Shown here: piece after piece, positions 1-8,016 of the stretch
How positions within the stretch are numbered: position 1 is the stretch's first letter
Layout of the letters: each line of letters opens with the position of its first letter
Source: Pigmentiphaga litoralis
Lineage (GTDB): Bacteria > Pseudomonadota > Gammaproteobacteria > Burkholderiales > Burkholderiaceae_B
Length of the DNA: 64,000 nt
Direction: 5' to 3'
Assembly: GCF_014651835.1 (NCBI RefSeq)
Contig: NZ_BMXQ01000001.1
Location: 372,001 to 436,000, forward strand
Position numbers and translations under genes: made by a program
The notes under the pieces: generated by a model
What the model saw: only the letters and a program-made list of their open reading frames with translations
The model's database searches: none
What the model was told of the DNA's origin: nothing

Positions 1-816
1 TTGGCCGTCTACTTCGCACTAAATATCGAAGGTTTTGAATTCGGGCGAAATCCGGGTAACGACTTCACTTCTATGCCGTCGGCACCTTACCATCGCGGGT
101 ACGCTTACCGGGACTATGGCAACCGCGTTGGCGTCTGGCGCATTCATGCTCTGTTCGAACAATTTGGAATGCCATTGGCAGTGCTTGCTAATGGCTCAGT
201 CTATGACGTATGCCCCGAGGTGCTTGACGCGTTTCGCAAGCGTGGAGACGAAATCGTTGGTCATGGGAGGACTAATTCCGAAAAGCAGGCGGATATGAGC
301 GAGGAGTCCGAACGATCGATGCTTCAGGACGTTTGCGCATTGATTCAAAGATATGAAGGAAAGCCGCCGGCTGGATGGCTCGGACCGTTCATTTCGCAAA
401 GTTCACGCACGCCCGAATTGTTGAAAGCACAGGGCTTTAAATACATGTTGGATTGGTGGTTTGACGACCAGCCTATGTGGTTTAGGACAGACAACGGTCC
501 AATTCTAGCGGTGCCTTATCCTTCAATGGAGCTGAATGACCTGCCTGCGTATGTCAATCGAGGTGCTAGTGACGAAGAGTTTACTCGTATGGCGATTGAT
601 GCTTTCGACGAACAATTGGCCGAATCCGAAAATTACCCACAAGTGTATTGCCTGTCCTTGCACACTTTCTTGACAGGTCAGCCTCATCGTATTCGCCAGC
701 TGCGCCGAATCCTAGAACACATCAGCCAGCAGCGCGATCGAATTTGGTTGACGACACCTCAAGCAATTGCGGAGCATGTCACCGCGCTTCCTCCTGGCGT
801 GGTTCCGGGCGCCTAA
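1..816 (+). CDS. PuuE-like polysaccharide deacetylase family protein (5' end probably cut)
   Basis: The protein, 271 residues as seen, resembles the allantoinase/cyclic-imide branch (PuuE-like) of the NodB deacetylase family. It shows the block YRDYGNRVGVWR near residue 38, then a strand with LANGSVYDVCPEV, and EIVGHGRTNSE near residue 85, where this branch carries an HG motif. These enzymes hydrolyse C-N bonds of cyclic amides or deacetylate sugars in the cytoplasm; the substrate here cannot be read. The frame is open from base 1 and the first codon is TTG, so the true start probably lies upstream of the window. A LysR regulator follows on the same strand after 47 bases. The AT content is clearly above that of genes further right, which suggests transfer. 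Confidence 0.72.
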   Translation: MAVYFALNIEGFEFGRNPGNDFTSMPSAPYHRGYAYRDYGNRVGVWRIHALFEQFGMPLAVLANGSVYDVCPEVLDAFRKRGDEIVGHGRTNSEKQADMSEESERSMLQDVCALIQRYEGKPPAGWLGPFISQSSRTPELLKAQGFKYMLDWWFDDQPMWFRTDNGPILAVPYPSMELNDLPAYVNRGASDEEFTRMAIDAFDEQLAESENYPQVYCLSLHTFLTGQPHRIRQLRRILEHISQQRDRIWLTTPQAIAEHVTALPPGVVPGA

Positions 817-863
817 TGATCAGCGTAGCATCGGTCATACGCAATCTTTGACAAGGTGCTGCC

Positions 864-1784
864 GTGGACATACGTCAAATCCAATATTTTGTGGCCCTAT
901 ACGAAGAGGGCAGTATCACAAAAGCTGCTAAGCGCATGCATGTCGTGCAGCCTGCGATCAGCCAGCAGATCAAACGCCTGGAGGCCAATGCTGACGTCCA
1001 GTTGTTCGAGCGGGATCCGCATGGAGTAACCCCTAACGCACTGGCACATCGGTTTTATCATCATTGCATCGGTGTGCTAACTGAATTGGAGCAGGCAAGG
1101 GCAGTCCTCAGTCAGGGATCGAGTCATCTTAGCGGAAAATTGGTTGTGGGCAGCCAAGCATCGTTCAATCAGTACGTGATGGGGCAGACGCTCGCTACCT
1201 TTCACCAGCTATGCCCCGACGTTGCCATACTCGCCCGCGATGGATATCGCAGTGATCTCATTGAATGGCTAATTCAAGGAGAATTGGATTTCGCATTATT
1301 AAGCACGACGCAGGATCTGCTAAACATGCATACAAGGATGGTTTCGCGTGAGGATCTAGTCGTGGTAGGTCATTGCGAGACACTTGCGGCGCGTGATGTG
1401 CTGAAGGGTAACGAGCTTTCAGCATTCAAGCTGATTTTGCCATCACGTCACAAATCACTTCGAAATCTTATAGATTCGCAGTTTGGCCTTCACGGCCTCA
1501 CTCTGCAACCTCGCATGGAAATCGACTCACTGCAAAGTCTGTTGCAGTTGGCACTTCGCCCTGGCTGGTTGTCCATTGTCCCTTCAACAACGGTCTTACC
1601 TGAGTCTTTTGGAAATCGACTCAGGAGCGTGCAACTTATTCAACCACTTATACGCCGCAGTGTTGTTGCCACATGGCCAAGACATAAGGAACTTGCCCCG
1701 GCCGTACATGTTTTCATGGAAGTGCTTTTTTCCACACTCTCGGATGTTGCTGGCCTGGAAATAGTGAATGGCGACGTGCTTTGA
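864..1784 (+). CDS. LysR-family transcriptional regulator
   Basis: This is a 306-residue LysR-type regulator. The N-terminal winged helix-turn-helix is plain (MDIRQIQYFVALYEEGSITKAA, helix pair up to about residue 60, with QPAISQQIKRLE as recognition helix), followed by a substrate-binding domain from about residue 90. The start is GTG with an AAGGTG ribosome-binding site about 5 bases upstream. It follows the PuuE-like gene by 47 bases on the same strand and may control it. Its ligand is unknown. Base composition is lower in GC than the core genes of the window, matching its neighbour. Confidence 0.85.
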   Translation: MDIRQIQYFVALYEEGSITKAAKRMHVVQPAISQQIKRLEANADVQLFERDPHGVTPNALAHRFYHHCIGVLTELEQARAVLSQGSSHLSGKLVVGSQASFNQYVMGQTLATFHQLCPDVAILARDGYRSDLIEWLIQGELDFALLSTTQDLLNMHTRMVSREDLVVVGHCETLAARDVLKGNELSAFKLILPSRHKSLRNLIDSQFGLHGLTLQPRMEIDSLQSLLQLALRPGWLSIVPSTTVLPESFGNRLRSVQLIQPLIRRSVVATWPRHKELAPAVHVFMEVLFSTLSDVAGLEIVNGDVL

Positions 1785-1900
1785 AAGTGCTAGTCCCAGA
1801 CAGCACCGTGCCTGAGTTCAACTATTCCGGCGCGACCGTGATCCCTAGTGCTCTGGTCCGAGTGATTTATGGCTAACCTATTGTTTTGATTGGGAAAATG

Positions 1901-1948
1901 TGGATTGAAAATCCGTGTAGGTCGGTTCGACTCGGGCTCGCGCCTCCA
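1901..1948 (+). pseudogene. tRNA-Cys-like 3' half (decayed tRNA or att remnant)
   Basis: Bases 1902-1914 form an anticodon arm (GGATT-GAA-AATCC). After it come a T arm with the loop TTCGACT (1926-1932), the acceptor strand TCGCGCC (1938-1944), a T discriminator and CCA. The order and the T discriminator match tRNA-Cys, but the anticodon reads GAA instead of GCA, the T stem has a mismatch, and no normal 5' half or D arm precedes it. A perfect partner for the acceptor strand, GGCGCGA, occurs at 1829-1835, about 45 bases too far away. I read it as a broken tRNA or the far end of an element inserted at tRNA-Cys. Confidence 0.5.
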
Positions 1949-2313
1949 AATTCTCTATACAAATCAACGGGTTGGCGATTCGCAATGAATCCCCGACACA
2001 CCGAAAACCCGTTGAGATACCCCTCAAACACGCTGAAAATCACTCGAACGAGCGATCGAGTCACGCGTGTATTGCGCAGTTTGAGCGCTTCAAAGTCACG
2101 ATACGCAACAAGCTGCAGCTCAAGCCGGTTGCCTACGCGTTCGATGATTTGGCGAGCACCAACATCCCCAACACCTCGCCGCTCCGCCGAAAGATGTATA
2201 GATAAGAAACCTCCACTCACGACAGAATTAACCCGTCATCCGGCGATACTGCTGCGCTTTGCGTAGGTGGGTCGGTCAGACGGCTGACGATCTCACCTGG
2301 CGGCACCCCTCGT
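1949..2313. other. intergenic stretch with no supported gene
   Basis: Overlapping open frames exist on both strands here, but none shows a recognisable domain, a ribosome-binding site or proteobacterial codon use. The stretch separates the lower-GC segment on the left from the CHASE2/peptidase cluster on the right and may contain the cluster's promoter. Confidence 0.5.
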
Positions 2314-3837
2314 TTGAGTGCTGTCGCTCGGGTATCGGAGGATCTGTTGACGGACGTCGGATCGCCGCCTTATCCGCCCAAGAGCCCAGCGCGAGGTCGG
2401 CTGCTCGGCGTTGCGCAAAAATGGCTGCCTCGCCTTCTGGCAAGCGCCACGGTGGCGAGCGTCGTGGCCTGGACGCCGTTCTTCTGGGCGCCTGCCGAAA
2501 TAGTGGCATCGGGGCTCAGCGTCCACTTCGAGGGTGCCATCGACGGCATGCCGGCCGACACCAAGCGGCTGCTGCGAGAAGTCGCCCTGGTCAAAATCGA
2601 TGACGCGCACTACCACGCCGCTTATGATGCCCGATCGCCGCTGGATCGGTGTGTGATGGCCGCCGATCTGGAGCGTCTGTTCGGCCTGCCGAAGCTACAG
2701 TTGGTGGCCGTCGACTTCGATCTGTCGCCGTATCGTGTCGCTCGGGGCGAGGATGCCGAATGCCAGAAACGCATCAACCAGACCCTCGACACGTTCGCCA
2801 AGCGTGATGCTTCGGCCAGGCCTTCTCGTCCCAGATTGATCCTCATGAAACCCTATGCCGTGTCGGATGACGCAGGTGTACGGGCGACGATGGTGAACGA
2901 GTGGCAGGCCGCGAGAACGGCGGCGGGCGCCCAATTCGCGCATGTCGAAATTCAGACGAATTTTGGTATGCCACGCCGGGTAATTCCGTTCGCAGGCGAA
3001 GACCCGGCACTGGGACTGGCATTTCGGCAAGCACTTCTGAACGATGCACACCTCGAGACCGAAAAGGACCGCCACGCATATCGCCAGATCGCCATTCGCT
3101 CTACGGATGCCTTGTTCTCGATGGGCAGTGCCGTGTCGATGAACGACGTGTGCCGACCAGGCATCGACGAAACCAAGGTGTGTTCCGACATCAAAGCGGC
3201 AATCGTAGGCAGTGGTTACTCGCCCGATGATCGATACTCGACCTTCGCCGGGCCACGCGATGGCGTCGATCTTCATGCCGCGTTGGCGATATGTCCCCGC
3301 GCAGGCGCTACCCATTTACAACACTTCGTCGTTGACGTGGTCCTGGGTGTGTTCTTGGGCTGGGTGTTCGGGGTGTGTTGGAGAGGGTATTACAACACCG
3401 TCAGTGGCGAACGGCTGAAGGAAGCGACGGCTTCGGCGGGCAGGCCTTCCGGACGCAAAAAATCCGGTTTTCTCCAGTGGGCCACCCCGCAGCGACCTGA
3501 AGCCGCGTACGGGTGGCTCGTCTGGATGGTGATCTTGGGCGCCGTCCTGTTGGTCTTCATAGGGATGGCATCGCTGGCCATTTTCGGTGGCGTGTGCTCA
3601 ACCGCCATCTTCCCCGCTGGCATCGTGATCGGCATGTTCATCGAAGCTGCCGTCGTCCAGGGGCCCGAGGCGGCGGCAGAAAAGCTGCACGAGCCGGAAC
3701 GCCGCGCCGGGTCGTCAGCGCCTCCTTCTAGCGACCGTCGTTTTCTCGGCTTCCAAAGCAGGCACGCAGCGTTCAAGACGGCCGTGGCCCTGCTCTTTAG
3801 TGTGGGCACATTCATTTATTTGCTGCTCTACGGTTAG
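2314..3837 (+). CDS. CHASE2-like membrane protein without an output domain
   Basis: This 507-residue protein has one membrane segment near residues 28-52, a large outside region to about residue 330, and three or four membrane segments (about 337-358, 399-442, 486-506). The outside region carries CHASE2 hallmarks: VKIDD near residue 91, an ARSPLDR turn, and LQLVAVDFDLS near 130, matching the usual 'IDD...R...VGFDI' pattern. CHASE2 is an extracellular sensor domain normally joined to kinases, cyclases or GGDEF domains; none is present here. The start is uncertain: TTG at 2314 is the longest option, with GTG choices just inside. It precedes a small exported protein and a lipoprotein peptidase in the same direction, so it may work in an envelope complex with them. 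Confidence 0.62.
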   Translation: MSAVARVSEDLLTDVGSPPYPPKSPARGRLLGVAQKWLPRLLASATVASVVAWTPFFWAPAEIVASGLSVHFEGAIDGMPADTKRLLREVALVKIDDAHYHAAYDARSPLDRCVMAADLERLFGLPKLQLVAVDFDLSPYRVARGEDAECQKRINQTLDTFAKRDASARPSRPRLILMKPYAVSDDAGVRATMVNEWQAARTAAGAQFAHVEIQTNFGMPRRVIPFAGEDPALGLAFRQALLNDAHLETEKDRHAYRQIAIRSTDALFSMGSAVSMNDVCRPGIDETKVCSDIKAAIVGSGYSPDDRYSTFAGPRDGVDLHAALAICPRAGATHLQHFVVDVVLGVFLGWVFGVCWRGYYNTVSGERLKEATASAGRPSGRKKSGFLQWATPQRPEAAYGWLVWMVILGAVLLVFIGMASLAIFGGVCSTAIFPAGIVIGMFIEAAVVQGPEAAAEKLHEPERRAGSSAPPSSDRRFLGFQSRHAAFKTAVALLFSVGTFIYLLLYG

Positions 3838-3870
3838 CCCCACCTTGCCGCGTTCATTCAAGGAGCCTTC

Positions 3871-4335
3871 ATGCGCGTTCTAACCACTGGCCTGCTGGCA
3901 GGTCTGGTCGTCCTCGGTCTTGTATCCGGGGCTGCCAGTCAGACTTCCTCTGCGACATCCAAGAAAGTGTGCGACGTGGAATCCGCGAAGAGGGAAGCCA
4001 TGAAAAACGACGGTTTGCGATCTGCGCTGGCGGGTCCGGTGACAAGCAGTCGTTGCGCGTCGCTGCTCGTCATCCTGAAGCAAATCGCAAGTGGCAAGAT
4101 TCTCGCGGGTCGCCAACTGGAAGGTAACGTTGCTGCGGATCGCGCAGATGCGCAGCGGCAATTGGACGCAGCAAGGGCGAACGCCGAGATCCAGGCGGCC
4201 GTGGCCGCCGAGTGGGCCGGTGTGACGGATGCGCAGCAACGGGTGCTGCTCGAAGCGGTCGTCATGCACGACAAGCGTCAACTGCTGGCGCGCAACCTGC
4301 TGATTCAGCAACTCGATCCGGAGCGGCCGCTATGA
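3871..4335 (+). CDS. small exported protein of unknown function
   Basis: This is a 154-residue protein with a clear signal peptide (positively charged start, hydrophobic stretch LLAGLVVLGLVSG, likely cleavage after AASQ). The mature part is mostly helical and Ala/Gln-rich, with two cysteines (around residues 34 and 62) that could form a disulfide in the periplasm. I do not recognise a family. GGAGCC lies just upstream of the ATG. The stop overlaps the start of the peptidase gene as ATGA, so the two are probably translated together. Confidence 0.72.
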   Translation: MRVLTTGLLAGLVVLGLVSGAASQTSSATSKKVCDVESAKREAMKNDGLRSALAGPVTSSRCASLLVILKQIASGKILAGRQLEGNVAADRADAQRQLDAARANAEIQAAVAAEWAGVTDAQQRVLLEAVVMHDKRQLLARNLLIQQLDPERPL

Positions 4336-5627
4336 CTACCGTGCCATCGTTGAGCCCGGCATCGATCGCGGTGAGCCTGGCGTCGATCCTGCTCACGTCT
4401 TGCGCCACCGTCCCGGCCGGTTGGGGCAAAGCCGACCCGGCAGCGGGCCCTCAGCCCTCGGCCACGCCGACCCCGTCCACCTCACCCGGAACGACAGCGA
4501 AGCCAGCGCGGGTCGAGCCCTGGATGCGACCGGCGGCAGGCAGGCCGTTCACGGCGCCCAGAAAGCCGCCCGTTGCACTGACGAATGCCGGAGACCTGAC
4601 CTGCACCCAACTGGTGGCGCCCTTCGAGCTGACTACCAATTTCGAAATGCTGCAGAACTTGGGAACGGAAGGGATACAGGTAACCTTGACCGAATGGTGG
4701 GAACGATACAAACGCAATCCCTTCGGGGGCGCAGCAGGGCAGGCGATCGAGAAAAGCGCCAAGCACAACATCCCCTATCAGCTCCGGGCTGCCGCTTACC
4801 AGATGAATTGGGTGCCGATGGAACTGGAAGTCGCCTATGGCGAGGAACTCGCCCGTCAACTTCAGGCTGCAGGCGAGATCGAGCCACTGGAAAGCGAGTC
4901 GGGCCCAAAACTGTACGCCGCAGCAGACAAACTTCTGCTGGAGACGTTGGCGGGCGTCAACGAACCCCACGCCTACACCTTCAAAGCCGTCGTCACGACT
5001 CGACCCGGGAAAAATGCCGAGGCACTGCCGGGCGGTCTTGTGTTGATCGATCCCGCACTGCTCGATGATCCCACCTTGGCCCGCAAGGCCCGATTTGCGA
5101 TGGCCCATGAAATCGGACATGTTCTGCAGCGGCACCAGACGCGTGCCATGCAGGCACGCATTATCGATACGGTGTCGCTGAAGGGTTCGTTGCCGGACCT
5201 GGCCAGGGTGATGGGGGAATCAAAGAGTAGCCCCAAGGCCGTCGTCACCCTGCTCCTGGCGGGAAAGCTGCAGTTCGAAAAATTCTACGTTGAGCAGGAG
5301 CTGCACTCCGACGGTTGCGCCGTCCGTGTCCTCAATCGTACGCAGCCGTCCGCTCCGGAAATGGTGCGCGTGGTGCAGGAATTCGTGGCGGGCTTGCCGA
5401 AGGTGACGGGAAGCAAGGGAGAACCCCCTCTGGTCGCGATGAGCTCGGCACGATCCACCGTGTCCGCCGTTCAAAAGTCGGCCAAAGATGCCGAGTCTCT
5501 CATCGATATGGTCACGCGACCGGTCGAAAGGCACCCGACTACGACCGAACGCGTGAAAAACCTGAACCAGACCTTGGACAAGCTACGTCTGGAAGCACGG
5601 CCTGGGCCCGCGCCCAAGACAAGATAA
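4332..5627 (+). CDS. M48-type metallopeptidase lipoprotein
   Basis: The protein has 431 residues from the ATG at 4332, which overlaps the upstream stop. It has a lipoprotein signal with lipobox LLTSC near residue 24, then a Pro/Thr-rich linker to about residue 65. The zinc site is HEIGH (bases 5107-5121, about residue 259), and the third ligand lies in ELHSDGCA about 60 residues later, the usual M48 layout. It should be a periplasmic, membrane-anchored protease or quality-control peptidase. Operon partners are the small exported protein and the CHASE2-like protein. A longer upstream reading exists in this frame, but the lipobox and ATGA overlap decide the start. Confidence 0.82.
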   Translation: MTTVPSLSPASIAVSLASILLTSCATVPAGWGKADPAAGPQPSATPTPSTSPGTTAKPARVEPWMRPAAGRPFTAPRKPPVALTNAGDLTCTQLVAPFELTTNFEMLQNLGTEGIQVTLTEWWERYKRNPFGGAAGQAIEKSAKHNIPYQLRAAAYQMNWVPMELEVAYGEELARQLQAAGEIEPLESESGPKLYAAADKLLLETLAGVNEPHAYTFKAVVTTRPGKNAEALPGGLVLIDPALLDDPTLARKARFAMAHEIGHVLQRHQTRAMQARIIDTVSLKGSLPDLARVMGESKSSPKAVVTLLLAGKLQFEKFYVEQELHSDGCAVRVLNRTQPSAPEMVRVVQEFVAGLPKVTGSKGEPPLVAMSSARSTVSAVQKSAKDAESLIDMVTRPVERHPTTTERVKNLNQTLDKLRLEARPGPAPKTR

Positions 5628-5933
5628 ACGCGTCGGCGGCGATTCGCCGGTGGTCACGATGGCTGGACGCGGGTCGACCTTCCGCAGGTCAGCCGAAAGG
5701 TTGCGGCGATTTTTTTTGTTCGGGACTGGCAGGTTGAAACGCGACGAGGTCCGGGCTCAGCACCGCTCAGCCGCTGATCAACACACCCCAGTCAACCGGC
5801 GAATTCCAGTGCACGGATCAGCAGCCTTGTAAGCAGACGTGCCAGGCGTGCCGTAGGTGCTCGTCCCGACGGCCGGCCGCGTTGATAAGCCGCGTTCAAT
5901 ATGCCAAGCTGCCTCTTTTTCCAGGAGAGCGCT
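5628..5933. other. intergenic stretch, no supported gene
   Basis: About 300 bases follow the peptidase. A T-run at 5711-5718 after GC-rich sequence (GCGGCGA then eight T) could act as a terminator for the upstream operon. No frame here looks coding. The ribosome-binding site of the next gene (AGGAGAG at 5923-5929) lies at the end. Confidence 0.45.
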
Positions 5934-6404
5934 ATGCACACCTTAGTGACCGAAGGCCAAGCGAAGCGGCTCGTTGAAGAGGCGCGGATCGCGAATCAGC
6001 TCCGGCTTCAGTATCCCGAGATGATTGACCGTTTCGCGGGCGAAGACTGGGTCAAGACGCAGGCAGCTTGCGGCCTGTATTACGTCAGGACGGGCGACGG
6101 CGGCCTTGCGGCAACGGCGTATGCGTTGACGGCCACGACCCGTTTTGCCGTGCGTCGAACCGACGCGGGCATCATTGGCGCGATCGTGTTCGAGGTCAAA
6201 CGGCCGGCGAGCGCCATGCATCGTGAATGCCTGCACAAAGCGCTTGAGATTCAGTACCAGGCAACGCCGAAGTTCAGGTTCATTGCCGGGGATGTGGGCG
6301 AATTCTTCACGGTCGGCCGCGAGGGCGCCGACATCGATGCTGACACCTTCGCCAGGATGGTGGGCAACCACATTTTGCTGGCCCTGAGTCGCGAAGCTAT
6401 GTAA
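5934..6404 (+). CDS. hypothetical protein
   Basis: A 156-residue soluble protein that I do not recognise. The ATG at 5934 is preceded by CAGGAGAGC, a good ribosome-binding site; an in-frame ATG at 5901 is less likely. It has no signal peptide or membrane segment. The middle reads like an alternating beta-strand domain (TTRFAVRRTDAGIIGAIVFEVKR). A perfect 14-base hairpin lies beyond its end, between it and the convergent oxidoreductase gene. Confidence 0.6.
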   Translation: MHTLVTEGQAKRLVEEARIANQLRLQYPEMIDRFAGEDWVKTQAACGLYYVRTGDGGLAATAYALTATTRFAVRRTDAGIIGAIVFEVKRPASAMHRECLHKALEIQYQATPKFRFIAGDVGEFFTVGREGADIDADTFARMVGNHILLALSREAM

Positions 6405-6473
6405 TCGTCGCCAGGGACGGTCTTCTTGTGCCCGCTACGTGCGAGTGCGGTATTTCACTTCGTGCTTATGTCG

Positions 6474-6506
6474 CGTGCTGGCGATGCGCAATGCATCGCC
6501 AGCACG
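6474..6506. repeat. perfect 14-bp inverted repeat between convergent genes
   Basis: CGTGCTGGCGATGC (6474-6487), a 5-base loop, and the exact complement at 6493-6506 form a long stable hairpin. It sits between the end of the hypothetical gene on the plus strand and the end of the oxidoreductase gene on the minus strand, so a shared bidirectional terminator is likely, although neither side has a good T-run. A short degenerate pyrimidine-rich repeat (CTGTCYGCCCC-like) follows at about 6527-6566. Confidence 0.75.
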
Positions 6507-6568
6507 CCAAGGACTCAACACAATCAGTCCGCCCCCTGAACTGTCTGCCCCCCTAAGCTGTCCGCCCA

Positions 6569-7543
6569 TCAAGGCATCAGCGACGGGTCCACCGCGATCG
6601 CAATCTTTCCTCGAAGCCCGTTGTCGGGACTCTGCAGCCGGGCGTGGGCGAGCGGGATGTCGGCAAGCGAATACACGGCACCGACATGGGGACGCAGCCG
6701 ACCTTGCGCAATCACCGCACTCAGGTCATCGAGCTTGCCGCGGTTCTGTCTGGTGAAAATGAAGTGGTAGCTCGCGTTCTTGCCCCAGGCTTGAACCAGG
6801 TTTTGTGGCTGTGCAATGTCCACGATGGTGACGACGCGGCCTAGCTGTGCCAGTGCGTCGGGGCTGCGCGACAAGGTGTCGCCGCCGATGGTGTCGAACA
6901 CCACATCAACGCCGCGGCCGCCGGTCTCCCGCATGACGGCGTCGATATAATCTTCCTTGGTGTAGTCGATGACCACGTCGGCGCCCAAGCTTCGTGCGAA
7001 CTCGAAGTTCTCCTCGCGCACCGTCGTGAACACTTGTGCTCCCATGGCTTTTGCCAACTGGATCGCCACATGACCGACGCCGCCCGCGCCGCCGTGGATC
7101 AGGATGCGTTCGCCGACCCTGAGCGCGGCACGTACGATCAGCGCTTCCCACACCGTGCCGCCGACCAGGGTCAGGCTTGCCGCTTCAAGATGGCTGAGCG
7201 AGGCGGGTTTCTTTCCGATGATGCTTTCGGACGCGACGTGGTATTCGGCGTAACTGCCGGGCCCGATGAAGATTTGCGGCGTGTACCAGACTTCGTCTCC
7301 GGGGGCGAAGTGTGTCACGCCCGGTCCGATGGCTTCGACCACGCCGGACACATCGTGGCCGGTAATGGCCGGCAGGGGCACCAGGTCGGGATAGTCGCCG
7401 CGGCGGATCTGGAAATCCAGCGGGTTGATGGAGGTTGCGTGCACACGGACCAGGACCTGTCCTGTCTGGGGCACAGGCTTGGGCACCTCGCGCAGTTCAA
7501 ACGATTCCGGGCCGCCAAATGAGGTGAGTACCATTGCTTTCAT
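6569..7543 (-). CDS. NADPH:quinone oxidoreductase, zinc-independent MDR family
   Basis: This is a 324-residue medium-chain dehydrogenase/reductase. The N-terminal GroES-like domain shows [16 protein letters not shown] and [15 protein letters not shown]. The Rossmann domain has [19 protein letters not shown] near residue 147. Catalytic-zinc ligands are missing, as in quinone reductases (Qor/CrtZ-like). It should reduce quinones or enones with NADPH in the cytoplasm. The start is the ATG at 7543 ([11 protein letters not shown]); the open frame extends upstream but without homology. It lies 89 bases downstream of an ArsR-type gene, and an ATATCG-N8-CGATAT palindrome in that gap is repeated in front of the regulator. 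Confidence 0.85.
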   Translation of the reverse strand: MKAMVLTSFGGPESFELREVPKPVPQTGQVLVRVHATSINPLDFQIRRGDYPDLVPLPAITGHDVSGVVEAIGPGVTHFAPGDEVWYTPQIFIGPGSYAEYHVASESIIGKKPASLSHLEAASLTLVGGTVWEALIVRAALRVGERILIHGGAGGVGHVAIQLAKAMGAQVFTTVREENFEFARSLGADVVIDYTKEDYIDAVMRETGGRGVDVVFDTIGGDTLSRSPDALAQLGRVVTIVDIAQPQNLVQAWGKNASYHFIFTRQNRGKLDDLSAVIAQGRLRPHVGAVYSLADIPLAHARLQSPDNGLRGKIAIAVDPSLMP

Positions 7544-7570
7544 GATGCATCCTTGTATCGATAAAAAGGA

Positions 7571-7590
7571 ATATCGAATTATCTCGATAT
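7571..7590. promoter_or_regulatory. ArsR-type operator in front of the oxidoreductase gene
   Basis: ATATCGA-N6-TCGATAT, a perfect palindrome in an AT-rich stretch between the regulator stop and the oxidoreductase start. It has the same arms and spacing (ATATCG-N8-CGATAT) as the site before the regulator. A half site, TATCGAT, lies at 7556-7562. I infer a binding site for the neighbouring ArsR protein. Confidence 0.7.
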
Positions 7591-7632
7591 ATAAGATGAA
7601 AAAAACACGGGTGAAGAAACGGACTGAAGCGG

Positions 7633-7935
7633 TTAGAGCTCTTTTCCTATGATGTCGGCAAGCGCGCTGATGGTTGCTTCGTTCCGCTTGTAGTAGGTCC
7701 ACTGACCGATCCGCCTGACTTCGACCAGGCCCACGCGTTGCAGCGTGGCCAGATAACTGGATACCGTTGACTGCGATAGTCCAATGCCTTCCTGGATGCT
7801 GCTGACGCAAACGCCCACCGTGAGCACGTCGCCCTCATCCTGGGGAGGGAAGTTCCTGGCGGGATCCTTCAACCCTTTCAGTATCTGAAGACGCGTAGGG
7901 TTGGACAGGGCTTTGAATATTTCGATCAGGTCCAT
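7633..7935 (-). CDS. ArsR/SmtB-family transcriptional regulator
   Basis: A 100-residue one-domain winged-helix regulator. It begins [19 protein letters not shown], the standard ArsR opening, and its recognition helix is [21 protein letters not shown] followed by the wing [14 protein letters not shown]. There is only one cysteine (VGVCVSS), so it is not an obvious metal thiolate sensor; redox or small-molecule sensing is more likely. It is transcribed with the oxidoreductase downstream. Matching palindromes before both genes suggest it represses itself and the oxidoreductase. Confidence 0.88.
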   Translation of the reverse strand: MDLIEIFKALSNPTRLQILKGLKDPARNFPPQDEGDVLTVGVCVSSIQEGIGLSQSTVSSYLATLQRVGLVEVRRIGQWTYYKRNEATISALADIIGKEL

Positions 7936-7944
7936 GGCTCCATG

Positions 7945-7964
7945 ATATCGAGATTTACCGATAT
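7945..7964. promoter_or_regulatory. ArsR-type operator in front of the arsR-like gene
   Basis: ATATCG (7945-7950), 8 bases, CGATAT (7959-7964), 9 bases upstream of the regulator's ATG. It is identical in arms and spacing to the site at 7571-7590. It overlaps where the promoter should lie, fitting autorepression. Confidence 0.7.
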
Positions 7965-8016
7965 GTCAATACAAACCGCATCCACGGTCCGGATGATGGA
8001 CGACCTGCTGATTCCT

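Noticed and set aside
1901-1948. A working tRNA-Phe because of the GAA anticodon
   Set aside because: The T discriminator and acceptor strand belong to tRNA-Cys and the 5' half is missing.
1886-2266. Possible small gene overlapping the tRNA-Cys-like sequence
   Set aside because: It starts inside the tRNA-like sequence, overlaps another frame on the opposite strand, and shows no domain.
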